From NCBI RefSeq assembly GCF_000244955.1, contig NZ_CM001439.1:3890643-3954642 (forward strand): a DNA stretch of 64,000 bases, read 5' to 3'. Numbering within the stretch: position 1 is the first letter of the stretch; each line of letters starts with the position of its first letter. The notes beneath the pieces were generated by a model that was not told the DNA's origin, made no database searches, and was given only the letters and a program-made list of their open reading frames with translations. Source of the stretch: Saccharomonospora marina XMU15 (GTDB lineage: Bacteria; Actinomycetota; Actinomycetes; Mycobacteriales; Pseudonocardiaceae). Position numbers and translations under genes: made by a program. This document shows positions 45,150 to 54,863 of this stretch, in pieces.

Positions 45150-45380
45150 CGGCCCCGGCGGCAAGGGCGTCCGCGCACGGCAGGCCCACTCGCGACACGC
45201 GCCTGCGCAGGCGACCAGCTCCTTGGTGCAGCTCCTTGGTCTCGGTGAACGGGCCGTCCACGACCGTGGTCTTGCCCCTGTCCTAGAACTTCACGCGCAC
45301 ACCCGCGGAGCTGGGGCCGAGGCCGTTGCCGTCGAGCATGACACCGGCCTTGACCAGTTCCTCAAGTGATCGTCGAGGAC
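45150..45380 (-). pseudogene. Degenerate YCII-family gene
   Basis: On the minus strand the frames spell a YCII (DGPF) protein: EELVKAGVMLDGNGLGPSSA, then an in-frame TAG at 45285-45283, then TTVVDGPFTETKEL, then a frameshift. The shift comes from a 13-bp tandem duplication (CAGCTCCTTGGTG/C at 45216-45228 and 45229-45241). No intact start was found. A decayed relic; intact relatives often sit beside ECF sigma factors, but none is seen here. Confidence 0.6.
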
Positions 45381-45755
45381 CGCCGCCGGGCCGGTGTTCG
45401 AGGCGCACCCGGCACCGAGGAGCCCACCGAGTACCTTGCGAAGATCGTCATCGCGGCCGGGACTCTTCGGCAAACCTCGACGCCGTCGCGCACCGCGAAC
45501 GACCAACTCGGCGTCGACCACCGCCGTATCGACTCGCCGCATCCCACTCACCACAGAACACCGGAAAAGGCAGCGCCGCAGCAGGACACCGCACAGGTAG
45601 CAGCGCCGCAGCGCGCCGACCAGGTAGCGCCGCACGGCACCGGGCAGGTGGCGGCCGCGTCAGTCAATCGCGGGGGCGAGCGTGGCGTTCTCGCCGCGGC
45701 CCCGCCGCGGCGGCGATGCGGCGATCGCGGATGTTGCTTCCCCACAAACCCGCGT
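45381..45755. other. Gene-free stretch
   Basis: About 375 bases without a convincing gene on either strand. Open frames here have no ribosome-binding sites or recognisable similarity. Probably the upstream remains of the decayed YCII locus. Confidence 0.5.
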
Positions 45756-46520
45756 TCATCGCGTCGCCAGCCGCAGCAGCGCCCACAGTTGCCCGACAGC
45801 GTCCTCGTCGCCTTCCACCGCCACCGCACCTGGCGGCTGCCTTCCCCACAGCCACAGATAGACCGCGGCGGGGTGACCGGACACGACTGCGTCGGCACCT
45901 GCCGCCTCGGCGGGCGAGCAACGCCGGGCAGTCGTCTCCACGGGTCCGGCGCGGGCGACCCAGCAGTGCCCACCGGTGTTGATCGCCACCACACCCTGCC
46001 TGGTTCCGCCCAACCCCAGCATCGGCAGCTTGTGGGCGAACCACAGCGACAGCGCCTCGTCCACCCCGTCCACCGCGAAGTCGTCGGTGATCTCCGAGTG
46101 CTCCAGCCCGGCGGCGTCTTCCACGTCGACACGGTGGACGGCGGTCTCGTGGGCCATCCGGCGGCACCAGAACCCGTAGCTGCGGTCGGCAGGCCACCAG
46201 GTCGCCGCCGGTTCCGCGGGATCGTGCCAGGACAGCACCTCGACCAGGTCGGTCAGCCCGTCCCGCAGGTAGCTCTCCACCGTCTGGCCACGCGCCGGAT
46301 CGCGCTGCCACCGGCTCGGCCTGCCGCCCTCCACCAGCCAACCGAGCGCTGCCCGGTAGACACTTCCGACGTGTCGAACCACCTCGCCGACCGTCCATCC
46401 CGGACAGGTCGGTACGGGCGACTCGGGAGGAACCGCGCGGGCGGCCTCCAGCAGTAGTTCGGCCTCGTACCCGATCGCCGCCAGCAACCGACCGTGGTCG
46501 ATCAACGCGCGCCCCGGCAT
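45756..46520 (-). CDS. Maleylpyruvate isomerase-family (DinB-like) mycothiol-dependent enzyme
   Basis: 254 aa. N-terminal MDMPI_N/DinB-like four-helix domain (PTCPGWTVGEVVRHVGSVY; RMAHETAVHRVDVEDAAG, giving the usual metal-binding histidines) and a C-terminal MDMPI_C domain. Family members use mycothiol as cofactor; the actual reaction is unknown here. The ATG at 46520 shares its A with the TGA of the upstream HEPN gene (TGATG), fixing the start and indicating translational coupling. Confidence 0.82.
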   Translation of the reverse strand: MPGRALIDHGRLLAAIGYEAELLLEAARAVPPESPVPTCPGWTVGEVVRHVGSVYRAALGWLVEGGRPSRWQRDPARGQTVESYLRDGLTDLVEVLSWHDPAEPAATWWPADRSYGFWCRRMAHETAVHRVDVEDAAGLEHSEITDDFAVDGVDEALSLWFAHKLPMLGLGGTRQGVVAINTGGHCWVARAGPVETTARRCSPAEAAGADAVVSGHPAAVYLWLWGRQPPGAVAVEGDEDAVGQLWALLRLATR

Positions 46521-47098
46521 CAACCGCTCCGCCGAGGACGTGCCCGGGAAGCCGCTCCGCATCGCGCCACCCGGTCGCCACGGGCACCGCGTTCACCGGG
46601 CAGACTTCGGCGGCCAGGCGCGTCACGGGTACCGGGCGCACCACCTTGGCCGTGCACGGCACGGTGGGCGATGGCCACGAATTCCTTGGCACGCCGCAAC
46701 AGTTCCGCGGCAGCGTCCTCGTTCACCCGGCGGGTGACGCCCGCCTGCGCGGCGGCGTGCTTCGCCGAGTTGGCAGCGAAGAACGAGGCCCACGACGCCA
46801 GTTCGGGCGCCGCCGACTCCAGCAGCGTCCACACGCTCTCCGGCTTCGCCCTGCCCCGGTGCGGACGCCCCCTGGCGACGAGGATCGCCGCGGCGGCACG
46901 TAGTGCCGACAGGTAGGCCACGACGAAGCCGGACGCGGGCCGAGACTCCCAGTCGGCTTCGGCCAGGCCGTGCCGAGCCTGCTCCAGCAGCGCCACCGCA
47001 GAGGACGCCACCGGTGGGCGAAGTTCGATCGGCAGCGCCGGTTGTACGGAACCGTTGCGTGACCTCGGCCCGTGACGTGACGCGAACGCGACGGACAT
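46520..47098 (-). CDS. SAV_6107-type HEPN domain protein
   Basis: 192 aa helical protein: LLEQARHGLAEADWESRPASGFVVAYLSALRAAAAILVARG and AELLRRAKEFVAIAHRAV fit the actinobacterial SAV_6107 HEPN family. Family role unknown; HEPN folds include RNases and nucleotide binders, but the canonical R-x4-6-H RNase motif is not evident. Coupled to the MDMPI-family gene by TGATG. The Arg-rich C-terminal tail reads through the start region of that gene. Confidence 0.72.
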   Translation of the reverse strand: MSVAFASRHGPRSRNGSVQPALPIELRPPVASSAVALLEQARHGLAEADWESRPASGFVVAYLSALRAAAAILVARGRPHRGRAKPESVWTLLESAAPELASWASFFAANSAKHAAAQAGVTRRVNEDAAAELLRRAKEFVAIAHRAVHGQGGAPGTRDAPGRRSLPGERGARGDRVARCGAASRARPRRSG

Positions 47099-47336
47099 AG
47101 CCCCACACCCCTTATCTCGTGCCTCGGCGAAGCTCGTCTTCGCCGGATACCCGGCGCGGGGTGCTTCCCCCACCACCGCGCCGGGCACCCGGTTCCGGCG
47201 AACACCTCACACCTCGAACCGACATGTCGAACGTATGTTCGAACAGTTCCAGGTTAGCGGTGGAAGGACGGGGACTCAAGTCCACGGTGGGCGAACTGCG
47301 TCGCATTCCCCGGCCGTACCGTGATCTCATAGCCCT

Positions 47337-47861
47337 ATGAGCACCCTCGACCATCCCGCTGTCGCCAAAGTCGCCGCCGCACTCGTCGAGGCGGGGCAGC
47401 TTCGCGCGGCCGAGGGCATCCGGATGCTGCCGGACGACGCACGCACCGCCGCGCTGGCGGCCGCGGCCCTGGGCGTCGAGGTCGGTGCCATAGCCAACAG
47501 TCTCGTCTTCACCGCCGACATTTCCGGCCACGGCGAAGTTCCGCTGCTGGCGCTGACCTCGGGAGCTCACCGGGCGAACACCACCACCCTCGCCCGGCTC
47601 GCCGGTGCGAACAAGGTCGGCAAGGCCGACCCCGACTTCGTCCGCAGGCACACCGGCCAGGCGATCGGTGGGGTGGCACCCGTCGGCCACCCGAGCAGAC
47701 TGCTCACCCTGGTCGACACCGCGCTGCGCGGCTACGAAACGGTGTGGGCCGCCGCGGGCCACCCGAAGTCGGTGTTCCCGACCACCTTCGAGGACCTGCT
47801 CACGCTCACCGGCGGACGCGCCGCCGACGTCGCCTCGGCACCCGAGGAGACCGGGCCATGA
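47337..47861 (+). CDS. YbaK/EbsC-type aminoacyl-tRNA deacylase
   Basis: 174 aa. The YbaK signature is clear: ANKVGKADPDFVRRHTGQAI followed by GGVAPVGHP, with the lysine and glycine loop used to hydrolyse mischarged tRNA (Cys-tRNA-Pro in YbaK). Single domain, no tRNA synthetase fused. It overlaps the next gene by ATGA. Confidence 0.9.
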   Translation: MSTLDHPAVAKVAAALVEAGQLRAAEGIRMLPDDARTAALAAAALGVEVGAIANSLVFTADISGHGEVPLLALTSGAHRANTTTLARLAGANKVGKADPDFVRRHTGQAIGGVAPVGHPSRLLTLVDTALRGYETVWAAAGHPKSVFPTTFEDLLTLTGGRAADVASAPEETGP

Positions 47862-48445
47862 CAGCCGCCACCCGCCACGGCGACCCTCGGTTCGCCCGGC
47901 TCACCGCCCAGGAGTTCCGCGCCCGGTTACCCGAGGCGCTCTCGGTGTACGTGGCCGCGATGAACTACCCGCCGGGTACGGCCGAGCAGCGCGCGCCCAT
48001 GTGGCTCACCCACGCGCTGCGGGCAGGGTGGCGATGTATGGCCGTCCTCGACGACGGTGACGCACTCATCGGCCTGGCATACGGGTACCAGGGCAAGCCC
48101 GGTCAGTGGTGGCACGAACAGGTCCGCAGAGGGCTGGCGGCGAGCCAGGGTGAACAAGCCGTCACGCGCTGGCTCTGCGACTACTTCGAGCTCACCGAGA
48201 TCCATGTGCGTCCCGACTGCCAGGGCCACGGCCTCGGTGAGGACCTGCTGCGCGCGCTCGTCGACGGGCTGCCGCAACGCCGCGTGCTGCTGTCCACCCC
48301 GGAGGGCACGTCTCGGGCGTGGAAGCTGTACCGAAGGCTCGGCTTCACCGACGTGCTGCGCGACTACCGGTTCGCCGGGGACCCCAGACCGTTCGCGATC
48401 CTCGGGCGTTCGCTGCCGCTGGAGAGCCCCACCGGGCGGCGGTGA
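47858..48445 (+). CDS. GNAT family N-acetyltransferase
   Basis: 195 aa. Acetyl-CoA-binding motif IHVRPDCQGHGLGEDLLRALV and the C-terminal motif RAWKLYRRLGFTDVLRDY identify a GNAT fold. Substrate unknown. ATGA overlap with the deacylase gene indicates a two-gene operon, which ends at a hairpin. Confidence 0.88.
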   Translation: MTAATRHGDPRFARLTAQEFRARLPEALSVYVAAMNYPPGTAEQRAPMWLTHALRAGWRCMAVLDDGDALIGLAYGYQGKPGQWWHEQVRRGLAASQGEQAVTRWLCDYFELTEIHVRPDCQGHGLGEDLLRALVDGLPQRRVLLSTPEGTSRAWKLYRRLGFTDVLRDYRFAGDPRPFAILGRSLPLESPTGRR

Positions 48446-48471
48446 GTGCCCGCGCGAAGCGGACACTCACC
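48441..48471. terminator. Bidirectional terminator between GNAT and EamA genes
   Basis: GGTGAGTG (48441-48448) pairs with CACTCACC (48464-48471); a second short CCGC/GCGG pair extends the stem. Lies between convergent genes. Confidence 0.6.
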
Positions 48472-48480
48472 GAGCGATGG

Positions 48481-49389
48481 TCACTCGCGTGGCCGCAGGT
48501 AGCTCACCGCGATCGTGCCCGCCAGCAGTGCGGCCCCGCACCAGCCGAGGGCTCCGAGCCGCTCGCCCAGCAGCACGGCCGCCAGTAGCGCGGCCGTCAA
48601 CGGCTCCAGCAACGCGGCCAGCGCCGCGAGCACCGGCTGCGATCGCCGCAGTCCACGGAAGTACGCCAGGTATGCCAGTGCCGTGGGCACCACCCCGAGG
48701 TAGACCGCCACCGCGAGCACGTCGAGCCGGGCGGGCAGCGCCATCCCGGTCCACAACCCGAGCGGCAGCAGCAACACCCCGCCCAGCAGCAGGCCGAACG
48801 CCGTGGTCCGCAACGGGTCGAGCCCCTCGACCTGCCGGCGAGTGGCCAGCGTCAGCGTCGCGAACCCGAGACCGGAAACCAGCGCGCAGACCACCCCGGC
48901 CGCCAACCGCCAGCGGTCACCGCCGCCGTCGGGAGACCAGGTGAGCAACACCAGACCCAGCAACGCGCCCGCGAGCGAGAGCACGGTCGCGTTGCTGGGG
49001 CGGCGGCGCTCGAGCACGGCATCGCCGAGCGCCACGAACACCGGCGCGCTTCCGATCGTGGTCATGGTCGCGATGCTCACCGAGGTGAGCGTCACCGAGG
49101 CGAAGTAGCACGCCTGGAACAGCGCGAGCAGGGCTCCCGCCGTGAGCAGGCGGCGGGCCACCGTGCGGGTGCGCGGCAGGGTGCGCAGCCCACCGATGAT
49201 CCACAGCAGCACCACCGCGAAGCCGCCGCCGAGCAGCAGCCGGTAGGACGCCACCGCCAGCGGGTGCAGGTGTGCCCTCGTGGCGAGCACGGAACCGGCG
49301 AGCCCACCGGTTCCCCACAGCACACCGGCAACGAGCAGGTTGAGAGCACCGGCGCGGGTTCGCGCGGCACGGGCAGCAGAAACGGACAT
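48481..49389 (-). CDS. EamA/DMT family permease
   Basis: 302 aa with ten transmembrane helices in two EamA repeats (LLVAGVLWGTGGLAGSVLA at the start; LGVVPTALAYLAYFRGLRR and LEPLTAALLAAVLLGERLG in the second half). Likely exporter of metabolites or amino acids. ATG 49389 was chosen over the longer frame because family similarity starts just after it. Confidence 0.87.
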   Translation of the reverse strand: MSVSAARAARTRAGALNLLVAGVLWGTGGLAGSVLATRAHLHPLAVASYRLLLGGGFAVVLLWIIGGLRTLPRTRTVARRLLTAGALLALFQACYFASVTLTSVSIATMTTIGSAPVFVALGDAVLERRRPSNATVLSLAGALLGLVLLTWSPDGGGDRWRLAAGVVCALVSGLGFATLTLATRRQVEGLDPLRTTAFGLLLGGVLLLPLGLWTGMALPARLDVLAVAVYLGVVPTALAYLAYFRGLRRSQPVLAALAALLEPLTAALLAAVLLGERLGALGWCGAALLAGTIAVSYLRPRE

Positions 49390-49618
49390 TACGTGGACGC
49401 TCCGACGTCGAAGGGATGACAAGACACGACGACGCGGGGCGTGGGAGGTCCTGAGCTGTCCTCAGGTCCGCGAAAGGATGCCGAAGAGACCGCGCGGCGC
49501 CGAACGCGCCGCGCGGTGGCTACCCGTTGCCGCGCCCCGCTTCAGGAGCGTGGCGGCGGGGTGCTGCGGAAGACCCGGTGCATGCGGCCGATCATATCGG
49601 CGCGGCAGGCAGAGCCGC

Positions 49619-51292
49619 TCACAGGGCGGCGAGTTGCTCCCGCAGCGTGTCCAGGCCCATACCGCCCATCCGCAGTGCGCGCGAGTGGAACTCCTTGAGG
49701 TCGAAGGCCTCACCCTGCCTGCGGCGCACGTCCTCTCGCGCGGCCAGCCACAGCCGTTCGCCCAGCTTGTACGCGGGCGCCTGTCCCGGCCAACCGAGGT
49801 AGCGGTCGATCTCATCGTAGACGTGGTCGGGATCGGTGATCGTGCGGGTGAGCATGAACTCCAGCCCCAGCTGCGGCGTCCAGCGCTGCCCCTCGTGGAA
49901 ACCGGTGCCGCGGGGGATCTCCAGTTCCAGGTGCATCCCGATGTCGACCACCACGCGAGCCGCGCGGAACAGGTGCGCGTCGAGCATGCCGAGCAGGTCG
50001 CCGTCGTCGTCGAGGAAACCGAGGTCGCGCATCAGCCGCTCGGCGTACAGCGCCCAGCCCTCGCCGTGGCCCGAGGTGAATCCCAGCAGCCGCTGGTATC
50101 GGTTCAGCGTCGACTCGTGCACCGACGTGCCCAGCTGCAGGTGGTGCCCGGGTACGCCCTCGTGATAAACGGTGGTGACCTCACGCCAGGTGGAGAAGTC
50201 CGCCTTGTCGGCGGGCACCGACCACCACATACGCCCCGGCCGGGAGAAGTCCTCGCTCGGCGCGGTGTAGTAGGCGCCGACCCCGCCGCCGGGCGGCGCG
50301 ATCCGGCACTCCAGCGCCGTCAGCGCGTCCGGGATGTCGAAGTGCTTGCCCCGCAGTGCTGTCACCGCCTCGTCGGACAGCCGCTGCATCCACTCCCGCA
50401 GTTGCGCCTGCCCGTGTACGCGGTAACGCTCGTCCTCGTCCAGTGCCCGTGCCGCCTCCGCCAGCGACGCGCCGGGGCGGATGCGATCGGCGACCTTCGC
50501 CGCCTTGCGCTCGATGCGGGAGAACTCCTCCCAGCCCCACTCGTAGGCCTCGCGAAGGTCCAGTTCGGAGCCGGTGAAGTAGCGCGACCACAACCGGTAG
50601 GTCTGCTCGCCCACCGCGTCCTTGGTCGGTGCCTGCGGGGCGAGCTCGGCGCGCAGGAAGCCCGCGAGTTCGGCGTAGGACTCCTGCGCGACCCTTGCGG
50701 AGTGCCGCAGCCGCTCGCGCAGGGTCGCCGGGACACCGTCGACCGCATCGGCCGATTCGGCGAGCCGGTCGAAGAAGCCGGCTGCGCCACTCATGCCCGC
50801 CCACAGTTCCGCCTGCTCCGCGACCTTGCTGATCTGCCGCAACGCGGGCGCCCTTCCGGCCTCGGCCGCCGTGAGCAGCGAGGCTCGCACGCCGTCGAGC
50901 GCGGCAGGCACCTTGCCCATCCGCGCGGCGATCCGCTCCCAGTCCTGCTCGGTCTCGGTGGGCATGAGGTCGAAGACCATCCGGATCTCCTGCACCGGGC
51001 TCTCGATGACGTTGAGCGCGGCAACATCGAGCCCGGCCTCGTGGATCTCCAGTTCGAGCCCGACCCGCTCGCTGAACACCGCCTTGGCGACCCGCTCCGT
51101 CTCGTCGGCGGGTGGCGCGCCCTCGATCTCGCGCAGCGAGCGCCGCGCGAGCGCCGCCCTCGCGGCGTGGCCCTCCGGCGAGTAGTCGGTGAGCTGGTCG
51201 TCGTAGCCGGAAACGCCGATCGTCGTCGCGGCCACGGGGTGGGCGGCGGCGAAGTCGTCGACGTAGGCGTCACAGATCTGGTGGACGTGCAT
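49619..51292 (-). CDS. DUF885 family metallopeptidase-like protein
   Basis: 557 aa, all-helical, with the zinc motif HEGVPGHHLQ and a downstream glutamate region (GHGEGWALYAERLM) as in M3-like DUF885 carboxypeptidases. No signal peptide, so cytosolic. Start ATG 51292; the GTG at 51301 is an alternative, and neither has a clear ribosome-binding site. Physiological substrate unknown. Confidence 0.85.
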   Translation of the reverse strand: MHVHQICDAYVDDFAAAHPVAATTIGVSGYDDQLTDYSPEGHAARAALARRSLREIEGAPPADETERVAKAVFSERVGLELEIHEAGLDVAALNVIESPVQEIRMVFDLMPTETEQDWERIAARMGKVPAALDGVRASLLTAAEAGRAPALRQISKVAEQAELWAGMSGAAGFFDRLAESADAVDGVPATLRERLRHSARVAQESYAELAGFLRAELAPQAPTKDAVGEQTYRLWSRYFTGSELDLREAYEWGWEEFSRIERKAAKVADRIRPGASLAEAARALDEDERYRVHGQAQLREWMQRLSDEAVTALRGKHFDIPDALTALECRIAPPGGGVGAYYTAPSEDFSRPGRMWWSVPADKADFSTWREVTTVYHEGVPGHHLQLGTSVHESTLNRYQRLLGFTSGHGEGWALYAERLMRDLGFLDDDGDLLGMLDAHLFRAARVVVDIGMHLELEIPRGTGFHEGQRWTPQLGLEFMLTRTITDPDHVYDEIDRYLGWPGQAPAYKLGERLWLAAREDVRRRQGEAFDLKEFHSRALRMGGMGLDTLREQLAAL

Positions 51293-51309
51293 GATCCGCA
51301 CGCTACCGG

Positions 51310-52203
51310 TCAGGCGCGTGTCCGAACCAGACCGAGCCTGCCGACCAGCTCGCGCGTGGCCTTGGCCCGGTTGAACGTGTAGAAGTGCAGTGCGGGAACA
51401 CCCTCGGCGAGCAGCTGTTCACACAGTTGGGTGGTGATGTCGAGGCCTGCCGCGCGAAACGACTTGGGGTCGTCCGACAGCGGCAGCAACCGGTCCACCA
51501 GCCACCTCGGCGGTTCGGCCGCGGACAACTCGACGGTCTTGGCCAGCGTCCTCGGTGTGGTCAGCGGCATGATGCCGGGGATGATCGGCTTGTCGCAGCC
51601 CGCGGCGTACACCCGGTCGCGCAACCGCAGGAAGTCCGCTGCCTCGAAGAACAACTGGGCGATGGCGAAGTCGGCGCCCGCGGCGAACTTGCGCACCAGG
51701 TGGGCGGTGTCGGTGGCCAGGTCGGGCGAGCGCGGGTGCCCGTAGGGGAAGGCCGAAACCCCCACGCAGAAGTCGCCGAGTGAACACACCAGCGTCACCA
51801 GTTCCTCGGCGTAGCGCAGCCCGTGGGGGTGCGGCACCCACTCACCGTAAGGGTCCCCCGGCGGGTCGCCACGCAGCGCGAGAATGTTGCGCACCCCGAC
51901 GGCGGCGTAGGAGCCGATCACGTGCCTTAGCTCGGCGACCGAGTGGTTCACGGCCGTCAGGTGAGCCATCGGCACCAGTGTGGTCTCGGTGGCGACCCTG
52001 GCGATGCTGCGGATCGTGCCCTGCCTGCTGGACCCGCCCGCTCCGTACGTGATCGACACGTATGCCGGATCGAGTGGTTCCAGTTCCCGGATGGAGCGCC
52101 ACAGCACGGCCTCGTCGGCGCGGTCACGCGGCGGGAAGAACTCCACGGAGAAACCCGCGGTCCTGCCCCGCAGTCGCTCGATCACCGACGTCACCGTGCT
52201 CAT
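51310..52203 (-). CDS. Methylenetetrahydrofolate reductase (MetF-like; Rv2172c-like position)
   Basis: 297 aa. MTHFR TIM barrel with FSVEFFPPR at the N-terminus, YVSITYGAGGSSR, HLTAVNHS, NILALRGDPPGD, IAQLFFEA and IIPGIMPLT. It reduces methylenetetrahydrofolate to methyl-THF with FAD. The divergent polyprenyl synthase next door repeats M. tuberculosis Rv2172c-Rv2173. Start ATG 52203; the two genes are separated by only 36 bp. Confidence 0.9.
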   Translation of the reverse strand: MSTVTSVIERLRGRTAGFSVEFFPPRDRADEAVLWRSIRELEPLDPAYVSITYGAGGSSRQGTIRSIARVATETTLVPMAHLTAVNHSVAELRHVIGSYAAVGVRNILALRGDPPGDPYGEWVPHPHGLRYAEELVTLVCSLGDFCVGVSAFPYGHPRSPDLATDTAHLVRKFAAGADFAIAQLFFEAADFLRLRDRVYAAGCDKPIIPGIMPLTTPRTLAKTVELSAAEPPRWLVDRLLPLSDDPKSFRAAGLDITTQLCEQLLAEGVPALHFYTFNRAKATRELVGRLGLVRTRA

Positions 52204-52239
52204 GCTAGTGACGAGCCGATTCCCTGCGACGATGGAGCC

Positions 52240-53325
52240 ATGCCCGACTACGACGCGGATCTGCCCGCTCACCTCAACCGCGCGCTCGCCGATTTCCTGC
52301 GCAGCGCGGGCCGGCCGGTGCGAACGGCCGAGCCGACCTTCGCACCGGCCGCCGACGCGCTGGCCGACTTCGTGCTCGGCGGGGGCAAGCGGTTACGTCC
52401 CACGTTCGCGTGGTGGGGCTGGCGGGGCGCGGGTGGAGATCCCGACGGCGGGGAGGCCGAGGGGGTGCTGCAGGCGGTGGCGAGCCTGGAGCTGATCCAG
52501 GCCTGCGCGCTGATCCACGACGACGTGATCGACTCCTCCGATTCCCGGAGGGGTTCCCCTACGGTGCACATCGCGTTCGCCGGGCGGCACGCCGAGAACG
52601 GCTGGCTGGGCTCGGCCGACGCGTTCGGGCTCGCCGCGGCGGTGTTGACCGGGGACCTGGCGCTGGCGTGGGCCGACGACATGTTCTCCGAGGCGCCGCT
52701 GCCACCGGCGACACTGGCCGGGGGTAGGCCGGCGTGGCGAGCCATGCGCACCGAGGTACTCGCGGGCCAGTACCTCGACGTGCACACCCAGGCCACGGGG
52801 GACACCTCGGTGGAGGCGGCGCTGCGGGTCGACCGGCTCAAGACGGCCGCCTACACGGTGCAGCGCCCGCTGCATCTGGGAGCGGCGCTGGCGGGAGCGG
52901 GTCCCGAGGTGATCGACCCGTTGCTGGCCTTCGGCGCCGACCTCGGTGTCGCCTTCCAGTTGCGCGACGACCTGCTCGGCGTCTTCGGCGACCCGTCGGT
53001 CACCGGCAAACCAGCTGGTGACGACCTTCGCGAGGGCAAGCGGACCCTACTGCTGGCACTGGGCATGCGGTACGCGCGGGAGCAGGGCAGGGAAGGCGAC
53101 GGCAAGGTGCTCGCCGCCGCGGTCGGCGACCCCGAACTCACCGACGAGGCAGTGGACGTGGTGCGGCAGTCGCTCGTGGATCTCGGCGCCGTGGCCGAGG
53201 TGGAGCGAAGGATCGAGGAGTTGACCGACAGCGGGCTGGCCTCGCTGCACCGCGCCGCCCTCGCCGACCCGGCCACCGACCGGCTGACCGAATTGGCGGC
53301 ACGGGCCACCAGAAGGACATTCTGA
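52240..53325 (+). CDS. Trans-polyprenyl diphosphate synthase (GGPP synthase-like)
   Basis: 361 aa. Aspartate-rich motifs: first (FARM) DDVIDSSDSRRG, second (SARM) QLRDDLLGVFGD; also GGGKRLRP and the Lys-Thr pair in DRLKTAAYTV. It elongates farnesyl or geranyl diphosphate with IPP. The carotenoid gene next to it suggests GGPP for carotenoids, while its backbone position matches idsA2 (Rv2173). Start ATG 52240 just after the divergent metF. Confidence 0.9.
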   Translation: MPDYDADLPAHLNRALADFLRSAGRPVRTAEPTFAPAADALADFVLGGGKRLRPTFAWWGWRGAGGDPDGGEAEGVLQAVASLELIQACALIHDDVIDSSDSRRGSPTVHIAFAGRHAENGWLGSADAFGLAAAVLTGDLALAWADDMFSEAPLPPATLAGGRPAWRAMRTEVLAGQYLDVHTQATGDTSVEAALRVDRLKTAAYTVQRPLHLGAALAGAGPEVIDPLLAFGADLGVAFQLRDDLLGVFGDPSVTGKPAGDDLREGKRTLLLALGMRYAREQGREGDGKVLAAAVGDPELTDEAVDVVRQSLVDLGAVAEVERRIEELTDSGLASLHRAALADPATDRLTELAARATRRTF

Positions 53326-53362
53326 CGGCGAACGGTTCGGACGCGGGAAGGGCGGGGCGACC

Positions 53363-54853
53363 ATGCGCACGGGCACCGGGCAGCGGGTGGTGGTGGTCGG
53401 CGCAGGCCTGGCGGGGCTGTCAGCCGCGCTGCACCTGCTCGGCGCCGGGCACGAGGTCACCGTGCTGGAGCGAGCGGCACGGCCGGGTGGCCGGGCCGGA
53501 GACCGCGGCGAGGCCGGCTACACGATCGACACCGGTGCCAGCGTGTTCACCATGCCGGAGCTGCTCGACGAGGCGTTCGACGCCGTCGGCGAGAGCAGGC
53601 AGCGGTGGGTGCGGCTGAGCCGCGTCGAACCCGCGTACCGCGCCCACTTCGCCGACGGCAGCTCGATGCGGCTGCACACCGATCCGGAGGCGATGGAGGC
53701 CGAGATCCGCTCGGTCGCCGGGCCGGACGACGCCGAGGGTTACCGGCGACTGCGGCGCTGGCTGACCGAGCTGTACGCGGTGCAGCGGGATCGGTTCATC
53801 GGCGCGAACTTCGACTCGCCGCTCGACCTGCTACGCCCGGAGCTGGTCAGGCTGGCGATGCTCGGTGGGTTCGGCAGGCTGGGGCCTGCGATGGCGCGGT
53901 TCATCGGCGACGAGCGGGTACGCAAGCTGTTCTCGTTCCAGTCGCTGTACGCCGGGCTGGATCCGACGCGGGCGCTGGCCGCGTACGCGGTGATCTCCTA
54001 CATGGACACCGTCGGCGGGGTCTACTACCCGATCGGCGGCATGGGCAGGGTGGCGGCAGGCATGGCGGCCGCGGCGGAGAAGGCGGGAGCGACACTGCGG
54101 TTCGAAGCCGCTGTCAGCGAGCTGGAGTGGTCGGGCTCGCGGGTGCGGGCGGTGCGTACCGCCGACGGTGAGCGCTCGCGGTGTGACCACGTGGTGTTGG
54201 CCACCGAGCTGACCACCGCGTACGCCCTGCTTGGCAGGTGGCCGCGCCGCCCGGTGCCGCTGCGGTTCTCGCCGTCGGCGGTGGTGCTGCACGGCCACAG
54301 CGGGCGGACGTGGCCGCAACTCGACCACCACACGATCTTCTTCGGCAGGCACTGGAGGCGGACGTTCGCCGAGATCATCCGCGACGGCACGCTGATGAGC
54401 GACCCGTCGCTGCTGGTGACCCGCCCGACGGCGACCGACCCCGGGTTGGCACCGCGGGGAAGGCAGGTGATCTCGGTGCTCGCGCCCGCGCCGAACCTGC
54501 GTGCCGGTGAGATCGACTGGGCACGGCTGGCACCTGCCTACCGCGACGAGTTGCTCTGCGCGCTCACCGCGAGGGGGCTGACCGCGTTCGCGGAGACGAT
54601 GCAGGTCACCGAGGTGGTCACACCCGACACCTGGGCGCGGCGCGGGCTCGCCGGGGGCACGCCGTTCTCGCTGGCGCACACCTTCGCCCAGACGGGACCG
54701 TTCCGGCCCGCGAACCTCGTGCGTGGCGCGGACAACGTGGTGCTGGCAGGCTGCGGGACCGTTCCGGGAGTGGGCATCCCGCCGGTGCTGATCTCCGGGC
54801 GCCTGGCGGCGGAACGGATTCGCGGCGCTGCCGACAGCCGCCGTCGGCGTTAG
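53363..54853 (+). CDS. crtI: Phytoene desaturase family oxidoreductase (CrtI-like)
   Basis: 496 aa. FAD-binding GAGLAGLSAALHLLGAGHEV, the ERAARPGGRAGD segment, and the C-terminal carotenoid-desaturase pattern (AGCGTVPGVGIPPVLISGRLAAERI). It should introduce double bonds into phytoene or a similar isoprenoid. It follows the polyprenyl synthase by 37 bp; phytoene synthase (crtB) is not in the window. Confidence 0.85.
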   Translation: MRTGTGQRVVVVGAGLAGLSAALHLLGAGHEVTVLERAARPGGRAGDRGEAGYTIDTGASVFTMPELLDEAFDAVGESRQRWVRLSRVEPAYRAHFADGSSMRLHTDPEAMEAEIRSVAGPDDAEGYRRLRRWLTELYAVQRDRFIGANFDSPLDLLRPELVRLAMLGGFGRLGPAMARFIGDERVRKLFSFQSLYAGLDPTRALAAYAVISYMDTVGGVYYPIGGMGRVAAGMAAAAEKAGATLRFEAAVSELEWSGSRVRAVRTADGERSRCDHVVLATELTTAYALLGRWPRRPVPLRFSPSAVVLHGHSGRTWPQLDHHTIFFGRHWRRTFAEIIRDGTLMSDPSLLVTRPTATDPGLAPRGRQVISVLAPAPNLRAGEIDWARLAPAYRDELLCALTARGLTAFAETMQVTEVVTPDTWARRGLAGGTPFSLAHTFAQTGPFRPANLVRGADNVVLAGCGTVPGVGIPPVLISGRLAAERIRGAADSRRRR

Positions 54854-54863
54854 GGTGTCGATC

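Noticed and set aside
44948-45755. A transposase or mobile-element remnant
   Set aside because: No transposase motifs or terminal repeats; what can be read is a decayed YCII gene and a structured repeat near the ACT-GNAT start.
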